This document shows positions 8,374 through 15,566 of a DNA stretch of 64,000 nt, in pieces. How positions within the stretch are numbered: position 1 is the first letter of the stretch; every line of letters starts with the position of its first letter. Origin of the DNA: JACVRW01 sp963819635 (GTDB lineage: Bacteria > Actinomycetota > Thermoleophilia > Solirubrobacterales > Thermoleophilaceae); the NCBI GenBank assembly GCA_963819635.1, contig CAWFWX010000005.1, positions 496,001 to 560,000 on the forward strand, written 5' to 3'. The notes below the pieces were generated by a model. That model had not been told where the DNA came from. It did not search any database and saw only the letters and a list, made by a program, of their open reading frames with translations. The position numbers and the translations under genes are program-made.

Positions 8374-8865
8374 CTAGTCATTGATTCGGAAGGTCAGGCG
8401 CAGCTTCTCGAGGCTGACCTCCTCGATCCGCACTGTGCCGCCGGCGTCGCGGTAGCGGCCGGTGCCGCCGGTGATGGCGAAGTCGTACGGCTTCGCCCTG
8501 ACCTCCTCACCGGGCGCGTAAGTGACGATGCCCTGGACCGTGATCTGGCCGCCGGGAAGCGAGTTGACGCCGTGGCACTCCCAGGTGTTGGCGCCTTCCT
8601 GCGTGAGGCGCGTGACGATGCACCAGCCGCCGTCCTCGCCGACCTTCGTGTCCCCACGCAAGAGGTCGTTCGTGAAGACGAACTGGTCGCCTTCGCTGAA
8701 GTCCGCTTCGCCGAGGTCGAGGAACTGGGAGGAGACCTCCGTCCCGCGCAGTCGGAGAACGTCGCCTGCGGACTGGTCCGAGGACGCCGACGTTGCCCCG
8801 ACTACGATGCCTCCGGCGGCCAGCACGATGCCGGTCGCGGCGCCCACTGTGAGCCTCTTTCTCAT
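8374..8865 (-). CDS. Exported allene-oxide-cyclase-barrel-like (dirigent-like) protein
   Basis: A 163-residue protein with a signal peptide (MRKRLTVGAATGIVLAAGG). The mature part has the short beta-barrel pattern of the allene oxide cyclase/dirigent-like superfamily: GDQFVFTNDLL, a GWCIVTR strand, QITVQGIVTY, then FAITGGTGRYRDAGGTVRIEE, where the GGTGRY-x-x-A-G motif is diagnostic. Family members bind or cyclise small hydrophobic ligands, but bacterial exported versions mostly have no known function. Its ATG overlaps the TGA of the upstream gene (ATGA at 8862-8865), so it is the third gene of a coupled trio. Confidence 0.8.
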   Translation of the reverse strand: MRKRLTVGAATGIVLAAGGIVVGATSASSDQSAGDVLRLRGTEVSSQFLDLGEADFSEGDQFVFTNDLLRGDTKVGEDGGWCIVTRLTQEGANTWECHGVNSLPGGQITVQGIVTYAPGEEVRAKPYDFAITGGTGRYRDAGGTVRIEEVSLEKLRLTFRIND

Positions 8866-9149
8866 GGTGCTACTCCTTTCGGCCGGTCGTTCGCAACGCT
8901 CGGCCCAGGGCCGCCGGAAGCGTCCATGCGGCGGCCAACGGCCACAGCTGCGCCGACCCCGAGTCCCAGCAGGCCGAGGGCCCCGATGGCCAGAACGCCC
9001 CCGTCGATTCCGCCCGCCGAATGCGCCTGGCGGCTTGCGCGGTTGTCAGGTGTGTCGGGGTCCAGGTGATGCGCTGCCGCGCCAGGGGCGGCGAGAGCCC
9101 CGATCACGAGGCCGAGCGCCACGGAGCGGGCAAATCGGTGCTCGCTCAT
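8862..9149 (-). CDS. Small exported protein with C-terminal membrane helix
   Basis: A 95-residue protein. Residues 1-26 form a signal peptide (ARSVALGLVIGALAAPGAAA). A short His/Asp-rich stretch (HHLDPDTPDNR) follows, then a Gly/Ala/Leu-rich transmembrane helix around 50-72 (VLAIGALGLLGLGVGAAVAV) and a short Arg-containing cytoplasmic tail. The layout matches the next gene upstream, suggesting two related single-anchor surface proteins. ATGA overlaps on both sides indicate translational coupling. No family is recognised. Confidence 0.65.
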   Translation of the reverse strand: MSEHRFARSVALGLVIGALAAPGAAAHHLDPDTPDNRASRQAHSAGGIDGGVLAIGALGLLGLGVGAAVAVGRRMDASGGPGPSVANDRPKGVAP

Positions 9150-9442
9150 CTGGTCAACCGCACCGGCCGGTACGAGTGCCGCCGGCCGCGCAGCGACACC
9201 AAGCCGGCCGACGCAAGTACGAGTGCGAGCATCCCGGCGGCGCCGACGCCGGCGTCGTCGAGATGGAAGCCATCGGCCGCATCCGGCCTGGTCGGAGCGG
9301 GCGGGGCTGCGGGCACGTCGACAGCCTTCGAGCCGTCTCGCCGGATCACGATGTCACCGGCAGAAGCGGTTGGCGGCCCGAGCGTTGCTGCGATGACAGC
9401 CGCAACGACCGCCGCCCGAACAAGTCTCGGAATCCCCATCAC
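9146..9442 (-). CDS. Small exported protein with C-terminal membrane helix
   Basis: A 98-residue protein with a signal peptide (VRAAVVAAVIAATLGPPTASA), a Pro/Ala-rich spacer, a hydrophobic helix around 66-84 (GAAGMLALVLASAGLVSLR) and a basic tail. It is first in the three-gene coupled unit with the following membrane protein and the AOC-like barrel. It lies just downstream of the large LuxR regulator, with a 77-bp gap that may hold the unit's promoter. The function is unknown; co-secretion or anchoring of the barrel protein is a guess from context. Confidence 0.62.
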   Translation of the reverse strand: MMGIPRLVRAAVVAAVIAATLGPPTASAGDIVIRRDGSKAVDVPAAPPAPTRPDAADGFHLDDAGVGAAGMLALVLASAGLVSLRGRRHSYRPVRLTR

Positions 9443-9519
9443 AGGCCTCCGTCGTCGAGGTATCGGGTCATGGCCCCGACGCTACGGCGGCAGCGGCGCG
9501 TGAGAAAGTCGGCGAATTC

Positions 9520-12306
9520 CTACACTTTGCGCGTCTCGGCGTCGCTCGACAGATGTCGAGCCAGCTCGGTGCGTGAGTGGACGCCGACCTTTCGGTAGAT
9601 CCGGGACAGCTGCGTTCCGACCGTCTTCGGCGTCACGAATAGGGCGCTTGCGATCTCCTTGTTGGAGCGTCCCTCGGCGGCGAGCAGTGCGATGCGGCGC
9701 TCGGTGGGCGTCAGCTCGCCCGTGGCAGAACGACGCCCGCCGATGCGCGCGAGCTCGGCGCGAGCCTTGTCCGCCCAGAGGCGCGCTCCGAGCTCCTCGA
9801 AGATTGCGAGCGCGCGCTCGAGCGCCTCTCGCGCGGGCCGCTTCATCCTGGCTCGTCGTCGCGTCACGCCCAGAGCGAGCAGCGTCCGGGCGTGTTCGAA
9901 CGGCATCGAGACGCGCTCGTGCTCGACCAGCGCCTTCTGGAGCGAGACGAGCGCCCCTTCGAGATCGCCGCAGGCGGCGGAGACGAGGCCTCGGCAGCGC
10001 GCCGCTGACGCGAGCGCGGAGGCACGGTCGAGCTGCGCTGCCTGCCGCTCCAGAATGCCGAGCAGCGCCTCGGCCTCTTCCATGCGACCGAGTGCGATCA
10101 GCGCTTCGATCTCGTCAGCGGTGAAGCGCACGGAGCCGGGCTCCCGAACGCCGCCCGCTTCGAGCTGCGCGCCGAGCGGGCCAAGCACGCGGTGCACCGC
10201 ATCGAACCGCTCGAGCGAGAGCTCTAGAACCCCAAGCGCGCAAGCGCCGAGGATCGTCGCAATCATTACGCCACGTGCTTCGGCCTCCGCAAGCGTGCTC
10301 TCGGCATCAGCTCGCGCCCCTTCGAGATCTCCCCGCGCGGCCCGTACCAGTGCGCGTACGCCGAGGGCGAAGACGCGCTGCGGCTCCTGGTCGGCCTGGA
10401 GCGCGAGGTCGATCCCCTCTTCGGCGTGGAGACCCGCCTCCTCCCAGCTTCCCGCCAGGAACTCCGCCCAACAGAGTTGGGCGAGGATCCATGGCAGGGC
10501 GCTCTCCTCGGCACGTTCCTCGGCCAGCTCGAGAAGCGAGCGGAGCAGCTCGCGCGCACGCGCGAGCTCATCAACCCAGGTTAGGACGACGGCGAGAGCG
10601 AAGGTGGCACTGACGACGGTCTGAACAGGGCCCGTCTGCGCCTCGAGCTCCCGGGCGTGGAGAAGAGCCGGCCTCCATTCGCTTCCGCCCGTCACCGCGT
10701 CGACGAGCCCGAACTGGCCGAGAGCGACGACCTGCATGCCTCGGTCCCCCACCTGTTCGGCCAAGGTGACCGCGGCGCGGGCATGCTCCACCGCGGCGGA
10801 GAGATCGCTCCGCAGGAGCAATAGCGCGCTGGAGACCCCCTCGTCGGCCCGGGCCCTGAGCACGAGATCGTCCTCCGCGTCAGAGCGAGCCTCGCGGTAC
10901 AGCTGGGCCGCCTGCCGACGGTCGCCCTCATACTCCTCCATCGAGCCAAGCCAGTAGAGGATCTCTCCACGCCTGGGCCCAGGCTGGGCGGTGACTTGAG
11001 CGCCGCTTAGGAGCTCCCTGGCGCGCTCGCCCTCGCCGGCCTCCCAGGCATTGATCGCGGCCCGGACAGTGCGCCGGTGTTGGCTTTCCTCCATCTCCGC
11101 GGGAGTCAGCCGTCGGGAGAGCTCAGCCAGCTCTGCCGCAGACGTGAAGGCACCGCGGGAGTGTGCTCGCTCGGCCGCGTGCTCGAGCTCTGCGGCAACG
11201 TCCGCATCCGGGCTCTCGGTGCCAAGCGCCAGATGCCGGGCACGCTCCTCCAGATCGGGAACCAGGTCCGCCAAGCGGCGGTGAAGCGCTCGGCGCTCGG
11301 CGCTGCCGGCCTCGGAGTACACGCCGGAGGCAAGCAGCGGGTGGGAGAAGCCGATGCGGTCCTTCTCAAGCTCGATCACGTGTGCCTCCAGCGCAGGCGC
11401 GAGCGGTGGCTCCGGATCGCCGCCGACGGCAGCCGCCACAAGCGCCAGCGTTGGCTGCGACAGAGCCGATGCCGTCAGCAGCGCGGTGCGCGTCTCCCTC
11501 GGAAGCAGCATGAGCCGATCGCGAACGAGCGCCGCGAGCGTGCCAGGCAGGGGCTCGCCAGGCTCCAACCGGATCGCCCCGCGGCGCAGCGCGCGTCCCA
11601 ACTCGAGCGCGAACAGCGGATTCCCACCGGAGAGCTCGCGGATTCGCCTCAGCTTCGGCCGCGGGAGAACCAGCTCGAGTCTCTCGCTGAGGAGGCGGTG
11701 AAGGGCGCCCAGGCTGAGCGGCCCGATCGTCAACCGCCGGAGCCCGCCCACCGGGAGGGCGCGCTCGAGCCCAGGCCGCGCTGACCCTTCGCCGGTCCTC
11801 AGCGTGAGGAGGAAGACGACGGGCTCATCACGTAGGCGGCGAATGGCGAATTCGAGCATGAACGCCGAAGGGCCGTCGAGCCACTGGATGTCGTCAACCG
11901 CGACGACAACCAGTCCTCCGCGTGCGAGCGTCCTAACCGCGTTGAGGAATGCGAAGGCAACCGCGCGGCGATCCGGCGGGGGCCCAGACGCGTCCTCAAG
12001 CAGCAACGCGATCTCGAGCGCGCGCCGCTGGGGCGCCGGCAGGTTGGGCAGCACGTCCGCGAGCACTGAGCCGAGCAGGTCGGCGAGCGCCGCGAACGAA
12101 AGGCGGGTCTCCGCCGTCGCGGGAATCGCGGTGAGCACCTGAAAATCTCGCGCCCGCGCCAGGTCCACGCCCGCCCTCCAGAGGGCCGTCTTCCCGATGC
12201 CGGGCTCGCCCTCAATCAGGAATGCGGCCGGAACTCTGTCGACGGCATCGAGGACGCGCCGAAGCTCCGCAAGCTCTTCTTCGCGGCCGATGATCTCGGT
12301 GGCCAC
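9520..12306 (-). CDS. Large ATP-binding LuxR-family regulator (LAL/MalT-like)
   Basis: A 928-residue protein. The N-terminus begins MATEIIGREEELAELRRVLD, and a P-loop (EGEPGIGKTALWR) lies around 32-44, with a Walker-B-like VVVAVDDIQWLD near 136-147. This is the STAND/AAA_16 ATPase arrangement. The centre is a long TPR-like alpha solenoid. The C-terminal ~65 residues are a LuxR helix-turn-helix (LTPTERRIALLAAEGRSNKE, then TVGTQLSRIYRKVGVHSRTE). Such proteins activate transcription after ligand and ATP binding. Neighbouring targets could be the exported trio at 8.4-9.4 kb or the DoxX operon, divergently placed across a 239-bp gap; neither is shown by the sequence. Confidence 0.92.
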   Translation of the reverse strand: MATEIIGREEELAELRRVLDAVDRVPAAFLIEGEPGIGKTALWRAGVDLARARDFQVLTAIPATAETRLSFAALADLLGSVLADVLPNLPAPQRRALEIALLLEDASGPPPDRRAVAFAFLNAVRTLARGGLVVVAVDDIQWLDGPSAFMLEFAIRRLRDEPVVFLLTLRTGEGSARPGLERALPVGGLRRLTIGPLSLGALHRLLSERLELVLPRPKLRRIRELSGGNPLFALELGRALRRGAIRLEPGEPLPGTLAALVRDRLMLLPRETRTALLTASALSQPTLALVAAAVGGDPEPPLAPALEAHVIELEKDRIGFSHPLLASGVYSEAGSAERRALHRRLADLVPDLEERARHLALGTESPDADVAAELEHAAERAHSRGAFTSAAELAELSRRLTPAEMEESQHRRTVRAAINAWEAGEGERARELLSGAQVTAQPGPRRGEILYWLGSMEEYEGDRRQAAQLYREARSDAEDDLVLRARADEGVSSALLLLRSDLSAAVEHARAAVTLAEQVGDRGMQVVALGQFGLVDAVTGGSEWRPALLHARELEAQTGPVQTVVSATFALAVVLTWVDELARARELLRSLLELAEERAEESALPWILAQLCWAEFLAGSWEEAGLHAEEGIDLALQADQEPQRVFALGVRALVRAARGDLEGARADAESTLAEAEARGVMIATILGACALGVLELSLERFDAVHRVLGPLGAQLEAGGVREPGSVRFTADEIEALIALGRMEEAEALLGILERQAAQLDRASALASAARCRGLVSAACGDLEGALVSLQKALVEHERVSMPFEHARTLLALGVTRRRARMKRPAREALERALAIFEELGARLWADKARAELARIGGRRSATGELTPTERRIALLAAEGRSNKEIASALFVTPKTVGTQLSRIYRKVGVHSRTELARHLSSDAETRKV

Positions 12307-12545
12307 CAGACTGCGACTTTCGAGCCTTGGGCACCGGAAAACAAGAGCGAGTGCTCGCCGCGACGCCGTTTGCCAGTCGGGGGAGCCGACGAAGGCTGGT
12401 CCCCCCCCGCGTACCGCGGCTGAGGGACGGGCGCGCTCGGCATCAGCTCAGGGGCGTAGCTCAAAGAGCATTCCCGGAGTTGACGACACCGGGAGCGACC
12501 GCCTCGAACATTGGGGGTCCATTTCGTTTCAAGGAGGCAAGGCTC

Positions 12546-12653
12546 ATGGCAGGAGCGATCGAGATCTCCGACGGCGTGCTCACGATCGTCACGGTTCCGC
12601 TTCCCGAGAAGGCGAAGCAGGACAAGGTGACGATCACCCCGACGGCTGCCTGA
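12546..12653 (+). CDS. 35-aa microprotein resembling an Hsp20 C-terminal strand
   Basis: An ATG at 12546 follows a near-perfect AAGGAGG ribosome-binding site, and the 35-codon frame ends 5 bp before the DoxX-like gene. Residues 5-28 (IEISDGVLTIVTVPLPEKAK, then QDKV) look like the final beta-strand and GVLT-x-x-VP signature of small heat-shock proteins, without the rest of the alpha-crystallin domain. No Hsp20 remnant was found in any frame upstream. It may be a free-standing microprotein or a leader peptide for the downstream gene. The strong ribosome-binding site supports translation; function is unknown. Confidence 0.55.
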   Translation: MAGAIEISDGVLTIVTVPLPEKAKQDKVTITPTAA

Positions 12654-12658
12654 CGAGC

Positions 12659-13183
12659 ATGGATCTCGCGCTTCTCGCACTTCGCGTCGTCATCGGGCTG
12701 CTCTTCGTCGGGCATGGCTCTCAGAAGCTGTTCGGCGCCTTCGGCGGTGCCGGCCTGAACGCGACCGCCGACCTGTTCGACGCGATCGGGCTTCGCCCGG
12801 GGCAGCTGCACTCGCGCGCGGCGGGTGCGGCGGAGGTCGCGGGCGGGGCCCTGCTCGCGCTCGGACTGCTGACCCCGGTAGGCGCCGCGCTGGTGATCGC
12901 GGTGATGGTCGCCGCGATAGCCGCCGTCCACCTGCCCAAGGGAGTGTGGAACACCAACGGCGGCTACGAGTACAACCTGGTCATGGTCGCGGGCGCCTTC
13001 GCGCTCGCGGGCGTGGGCCCTGGCGGGTGGTCGCTCGACAACGCGCTCGGCATCGACTGGTCCTCGACCGTCTGGGCGCTCGCCGCGCTCGGCGCGGGCC
13101 TCCTCGGTGGGGGCGCCACGGTGATCGCCGGAAGGCTGGCCGCAGACCGCGACGATCGCGGCCCGCGTCCGCACCCCGCCTGA
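12659..13183 (+). CDS. DoxX-family membrane protein
   Basis: A 174-residue protein starting at ATG 12659. It has four to five hydrophobic helices: LLALRVVIGLLFVGHGSQKL (the DoxX opening with its GHG-x-QKLFG motif), GAAEVAGGALLALGLLTPVG, ALVIAVMVAAIAAVHL, the YNLVMVAGAFALAGVGPG segment and a last WALAALGAGLLGGG helix. DoxX/YphA-type proteins are inner-membrane proteins linked in some organisms to thiol or sulfur redox stress; the biochemical role is unsettled. It lies 5 bp after the microprotein and 24 bp before the DUF1269-like gene, probably one operon. Confidence 0.87.
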   Translation: MDLALLALRVVIGLLFVGHGSQKLFGAFGGAGLNATADLFDAIGLRPGQLHSRAAGAAEVAGGALLALGLLTPVGAALVIAVMVAAIAAVHLPKGVWNTNGGYEYNLVMVAGAFALAGVGPGGWSLDNALGIDWSSTVWALAALGAGLLGGGATVIAGRLAADRDDRGPRPHPA

Positions 13184-13207
13184 GCCGTGGTCGATAGAGG
13201 AGAGACC

Positions 13208-13741
13208 ATGGACGCCGCAGTGATCGCCTTCGACCACATCGAGGGCGCGGAGCACGAGTACGCGTCGGCGCGCGACCGTGTGCCGGGCGCTCCATGGCTG
13301 CGGGAGGTCGCGTTCGTCGAGGTACACCGCAGGGGCCGGATCGTCGTGCGCGGCACGATCGCGGGCCGCTACGTCGACATCGAGGACGAGGGCGATCTGA
13401 TCGGTCGCGACACCGCCTTCGGAGCGATTCTCGGTTTCGCCGTCGGCTTGCCGTTCGGCCCACCTGGGTGGGCGATCGGCCTCGTCGCCGGCGGCGCGGC
13501 CGGCGGGCTCCGCGAGACCAGCCACATCCCGACGCTGCGAGGCCCCGGCTTCGACGAGATCCGCAAGGACGTGCCGGAGAACTCGTCGGCGCTGCTTCTC
13601 GTCGCAGACCCGGGCGATGTCGACGCGATGGTCTCGGCATTCGCCGACACGGCAGGGCGCCTCACGCGCTACCACCTGTCGCCCGAGGCATACGCGGAGC
13701 TCGAGGCCGCGGTGGCGAGCTCGCCGCCCGCGGCGCACTAG
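13208..13741 (+). CDS. DUF1269-like membrane-associated protein
   Basis: A 177-residue protein from ATG 13208, chosen for its GAGGAGA ribosome-binding site. A soluble alpha/beta N-terminus is followed by a Gly-rich hairpin of two short hydrophobic segments around 77-105 (FGAILGFAVGLPFGPPGWAI, then GLVAGGAAGGL). A second soluble part follows (SSALLLVADPGDVDAMVSAF). This arrangement is typical of DUF1269 proteins. The role is unknown, with loose association to stress operons elsewhere. It is the last gene of the microprotein-DoxX run. Confidence 0.72.
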   Translation: MDAAVIAFDHIEGAEHEYASARDRVPGAPWLREVAFVEVHRRGRIVVRGTIAGRYVDIEDEGDLIGRDTAFGAILGFAVGLPFGPPGWAIGLVAGGAAGGLRETSHIPTLRGPGFDEIRKDVPENSSALLLVADPGDVDAMVSAFADTAGRLTRYHLSPEAYAELEAAVASSPPAAH

Positions 13742-13875
13742 GGCGCGTTTCCTTCGACCACGACGCCGCGACGCCGTTTACCACCGGGGAGTAGACCAGG
13801 GCATCCCCTGGCGCGACACTGGGGTGACAGCGCCAACCTCTTGCGTACCACGCACAGTCTCGAGAGGAGATTCTC

Positions 13876-14781
13876 ATGAGCTCACCCGATGCGTTGACCA
13901 AGCTTGTGGAGGACGGCCCGACCGACCTTCGAGAGGGCTACGCCGAGGTCGGGGACCTGCGGCTGCATTACGTCGAGGCCGGCGACGGGCCGCTGGTCGT
14001 CCTGCTCCACGGCTTCCCGGAGTTCTGGTACGGCTGGCGACTGCAGATCGCGCCTCTCGCGGCGGCCGGTTTCCGCGTGGTCGCGCCCGACCTGCGGGGG
14101 TACAACCTGTCGTCGAAGCCGGACGGCGTCGCGGCCTACACCGCCGGCGAGCTGGCCGCCGACATCCGCGGTCTCATCCAGGAGCGGGGCGCCGAATCCG
14201 CGCACGTGGTCGGTCACGACTGGGGCGGAAGCGCCGCGTGGACGCTCGCGATGAACCACCCCGAGGTCGTCGACCGGCTGGCCATCCTGAACGCGGCGCA
14301 TCCACGCAAGCTCAACGAGGGATTGCGCCACCCCAGCCAGCTCGCGCGGTCCTGGTACTTCTTCTACTTCGCGCTCCCAGACCTGCCCGAGCACCACGTT
14401 CGCGCGAAGGACTGGGAGTTCTTCCAGCACTTCCTGCGCGACGCCCAGCCGCCGTACACAACGGAGGAGATCGATCGCTATATCGAGGCGTGGTCGCAGG
14501 AAGGCGCCGCGACGGCGATGATCGACTACTACCGCGCCGCGGTGCGGCCGCCGAAGGGCACCAAGACGGAGCTTCAGACGATCTCGGCGCCCACCCTGGT
14601 CATCTGGGGCGAGAAGGATCGCTACCTCGGCCCGGATCTCGCCGAGCCCCACCACGAGGATGTCCCCAACCTGGACCGCGTCGAGCGCCTGCCCGACGCC
14701 TCGCACTGGGTCCACCACGACGAGGCCGAGCGCGTCAACGAGCTGCTCATCGACTTCTTCGCACCCGCCCGCACGACGTAG
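13876..14781 (+). CDS. Alpha/beta hydrolase, epoxide-hydrolase-like
   Basis: A 301-residue protein with a GAGAGGAG ribosome-binding site. It has the oxyanion HGFPEFWYGW motif, the nucleophile elbow GHDWGG (Asp nucleophile), a cap domain with a Tyr (DRYIEAW) that could donate a proton, an acid Asp in GEKDRYLG and a catalytic His in DASHWVHHDE. Asp as nucleophile points to epoxide hydrolase or haloalkane dehalogenase chemistry rather than esterase. HGFPE together with the cap Tyr favours epoxide hydrolase. It is cytoplasmic and lies 9 bp before a DUF899 gene. Confidence 0.88.
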   Translation: MSSPDALTKLVEDGPTDLREGYAEVGDLRLHYVEAGDGPLVVLLHGFPEFWYGWRLQIAPLAAAGFRVVAPDLRGYNLSSKPDGVAAYTAGELAADIRGLIQERGAESAHVVGHDWGGSAAWTLAMNHPEVVDRLAILNAAHPRKLNEGLRHPSQLARSWYFFYFALPDLPEHHVRAKDWEFFQHFLRDAQPPYTTEEIDRYIEAWSQEGAATAMIDYYRAAVRPPKGTKTELQTISAPTLVIWGEKDRYLGPDLAEPHHEDVPNLDRVERLPDASHWVHHDEAERVNELLIDFFAPARTT

Positions 14782-14790
14782 GCTGCCGCC

Positions 14791-15522
14791 ATGGAGACAA
14801 CCGAGGCGACCCTTGGTCGTCCGCCTATCGTCAGTCAGGCCGAGTGGGAAGCGGCTCGGACGGCCCTGCTCGAGCGCGAGCGGAACGTCGCCGCCGCGAT
14901 GCACGAGCTCGCCGCCGCACGGAAGCGCATGCCGATGGTGCGGGTGGAGGGCGAGTACGTCTTCGAGGGTCCTGACGGGAGGCGGTCACTGCCAGAGCTG
15001 TTCGACGGGCGCAGCCAGCTGATCCTCTACAGGTTCTTCTTCGAGGAGGGTGTCGACGGCTGGCCCGACGCCGGGTGCGTCGGATGCTCGTCCTTCGCCG
15101 ATGGCATCCCCGAGCTCGGCCTACTTCACTCTCGCGACATCACCTTCGCCATGGCCTCGTCGGCACCCCAAGCGAACCTACAGCGCTACGCCGAGCGCAT
15201 GGGCTGGACCGACGTGCCCTGGTACACGATCTGCACCGAGCGGTTCTCGGCTGACTTCGGGGTCGACGAGTGGTTCGGCCTCAATGTCTTCCTGCGTGAC
15301 GGCGAGGACGTGTACCGCACCTACTTCCTCCAGCACGGGGCGATGGTCCAGTTCATCGGCAGCCTCTGGAGCATGTGGTCGCTCACGCCCTACGGCGGCC
15401 AGTCCGACGACGAGGACCTGCCCGAGGGCTGGCCGCGCGCGCCGGGGTCGTTCTGGTTCCGCCGCCACGACGAGTTCGACGAGCCGCCGCCGTCGGCCCG
15501 CGACACCACCATCAGTAGCTGA
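14791..15522 (+). CDS. DUF899 thioredoxin-like family protein
   Basis: A 243-residue protein with the hallmarks of DUF899: an N-terminal R-x-x-LL-x-x-E-R helix, a VRVEGEYVFEGPDGRRSLPE region, LILYRFFFE, the CVGCSSFADGI motif with a C-x-x-C pair and the late SFWFRRHDEF box. Members have a thioredoxin-like fold, but most lack a demonstrated activity; a redox or peroxidase-like role is possible through the Cys pair. It follows the hydrolase closely and precedes the MOSC-reductase gene, a possible detoxification operon. Confidence 0.82.
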   Translation: METTEATLGRPPIVSQAEWEAARTALLERERNVAAAMHELAAARKRMPMVRVEGEYVFEGPDGRRSLPELFDGRSQLILYRFFFEEGVDGWPDAGCVGCSSFADGIPELGLLHSRDITFAMASSAPQANLQRYAERMGWTDVPWYTICTERFSADFGVDEWFGLNVFLRDGEDVYRTYFLQHGAMVQFIGSLWSMWSLTPYGGQSDDEDLPEGWPRAPGSFWFRRHDEFDEPPPSARDTTISS

Positions 15523-15566
15523 CGGAAGAGGGAGGTTGCTGGGCGGATGGCGGCCGGCACGGAGGC

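Noticed and set aside
12307..12545. Degenerate remainder of an Hsp20 gene upstream of the microprotein
   Set aside because: No frame in the 239-bp gap reads as alpha-crystallin sequence. It appears to be only a divergent intergenic region.
12461..13738. 425-codon minus-strand frame opposite DoxX and DUF1269
   Set aside because: The plus-strand genes have ribosome-binding sites, membrane helices and family motifs. The minus frame is Arg/Asp-rich shadow sequence.
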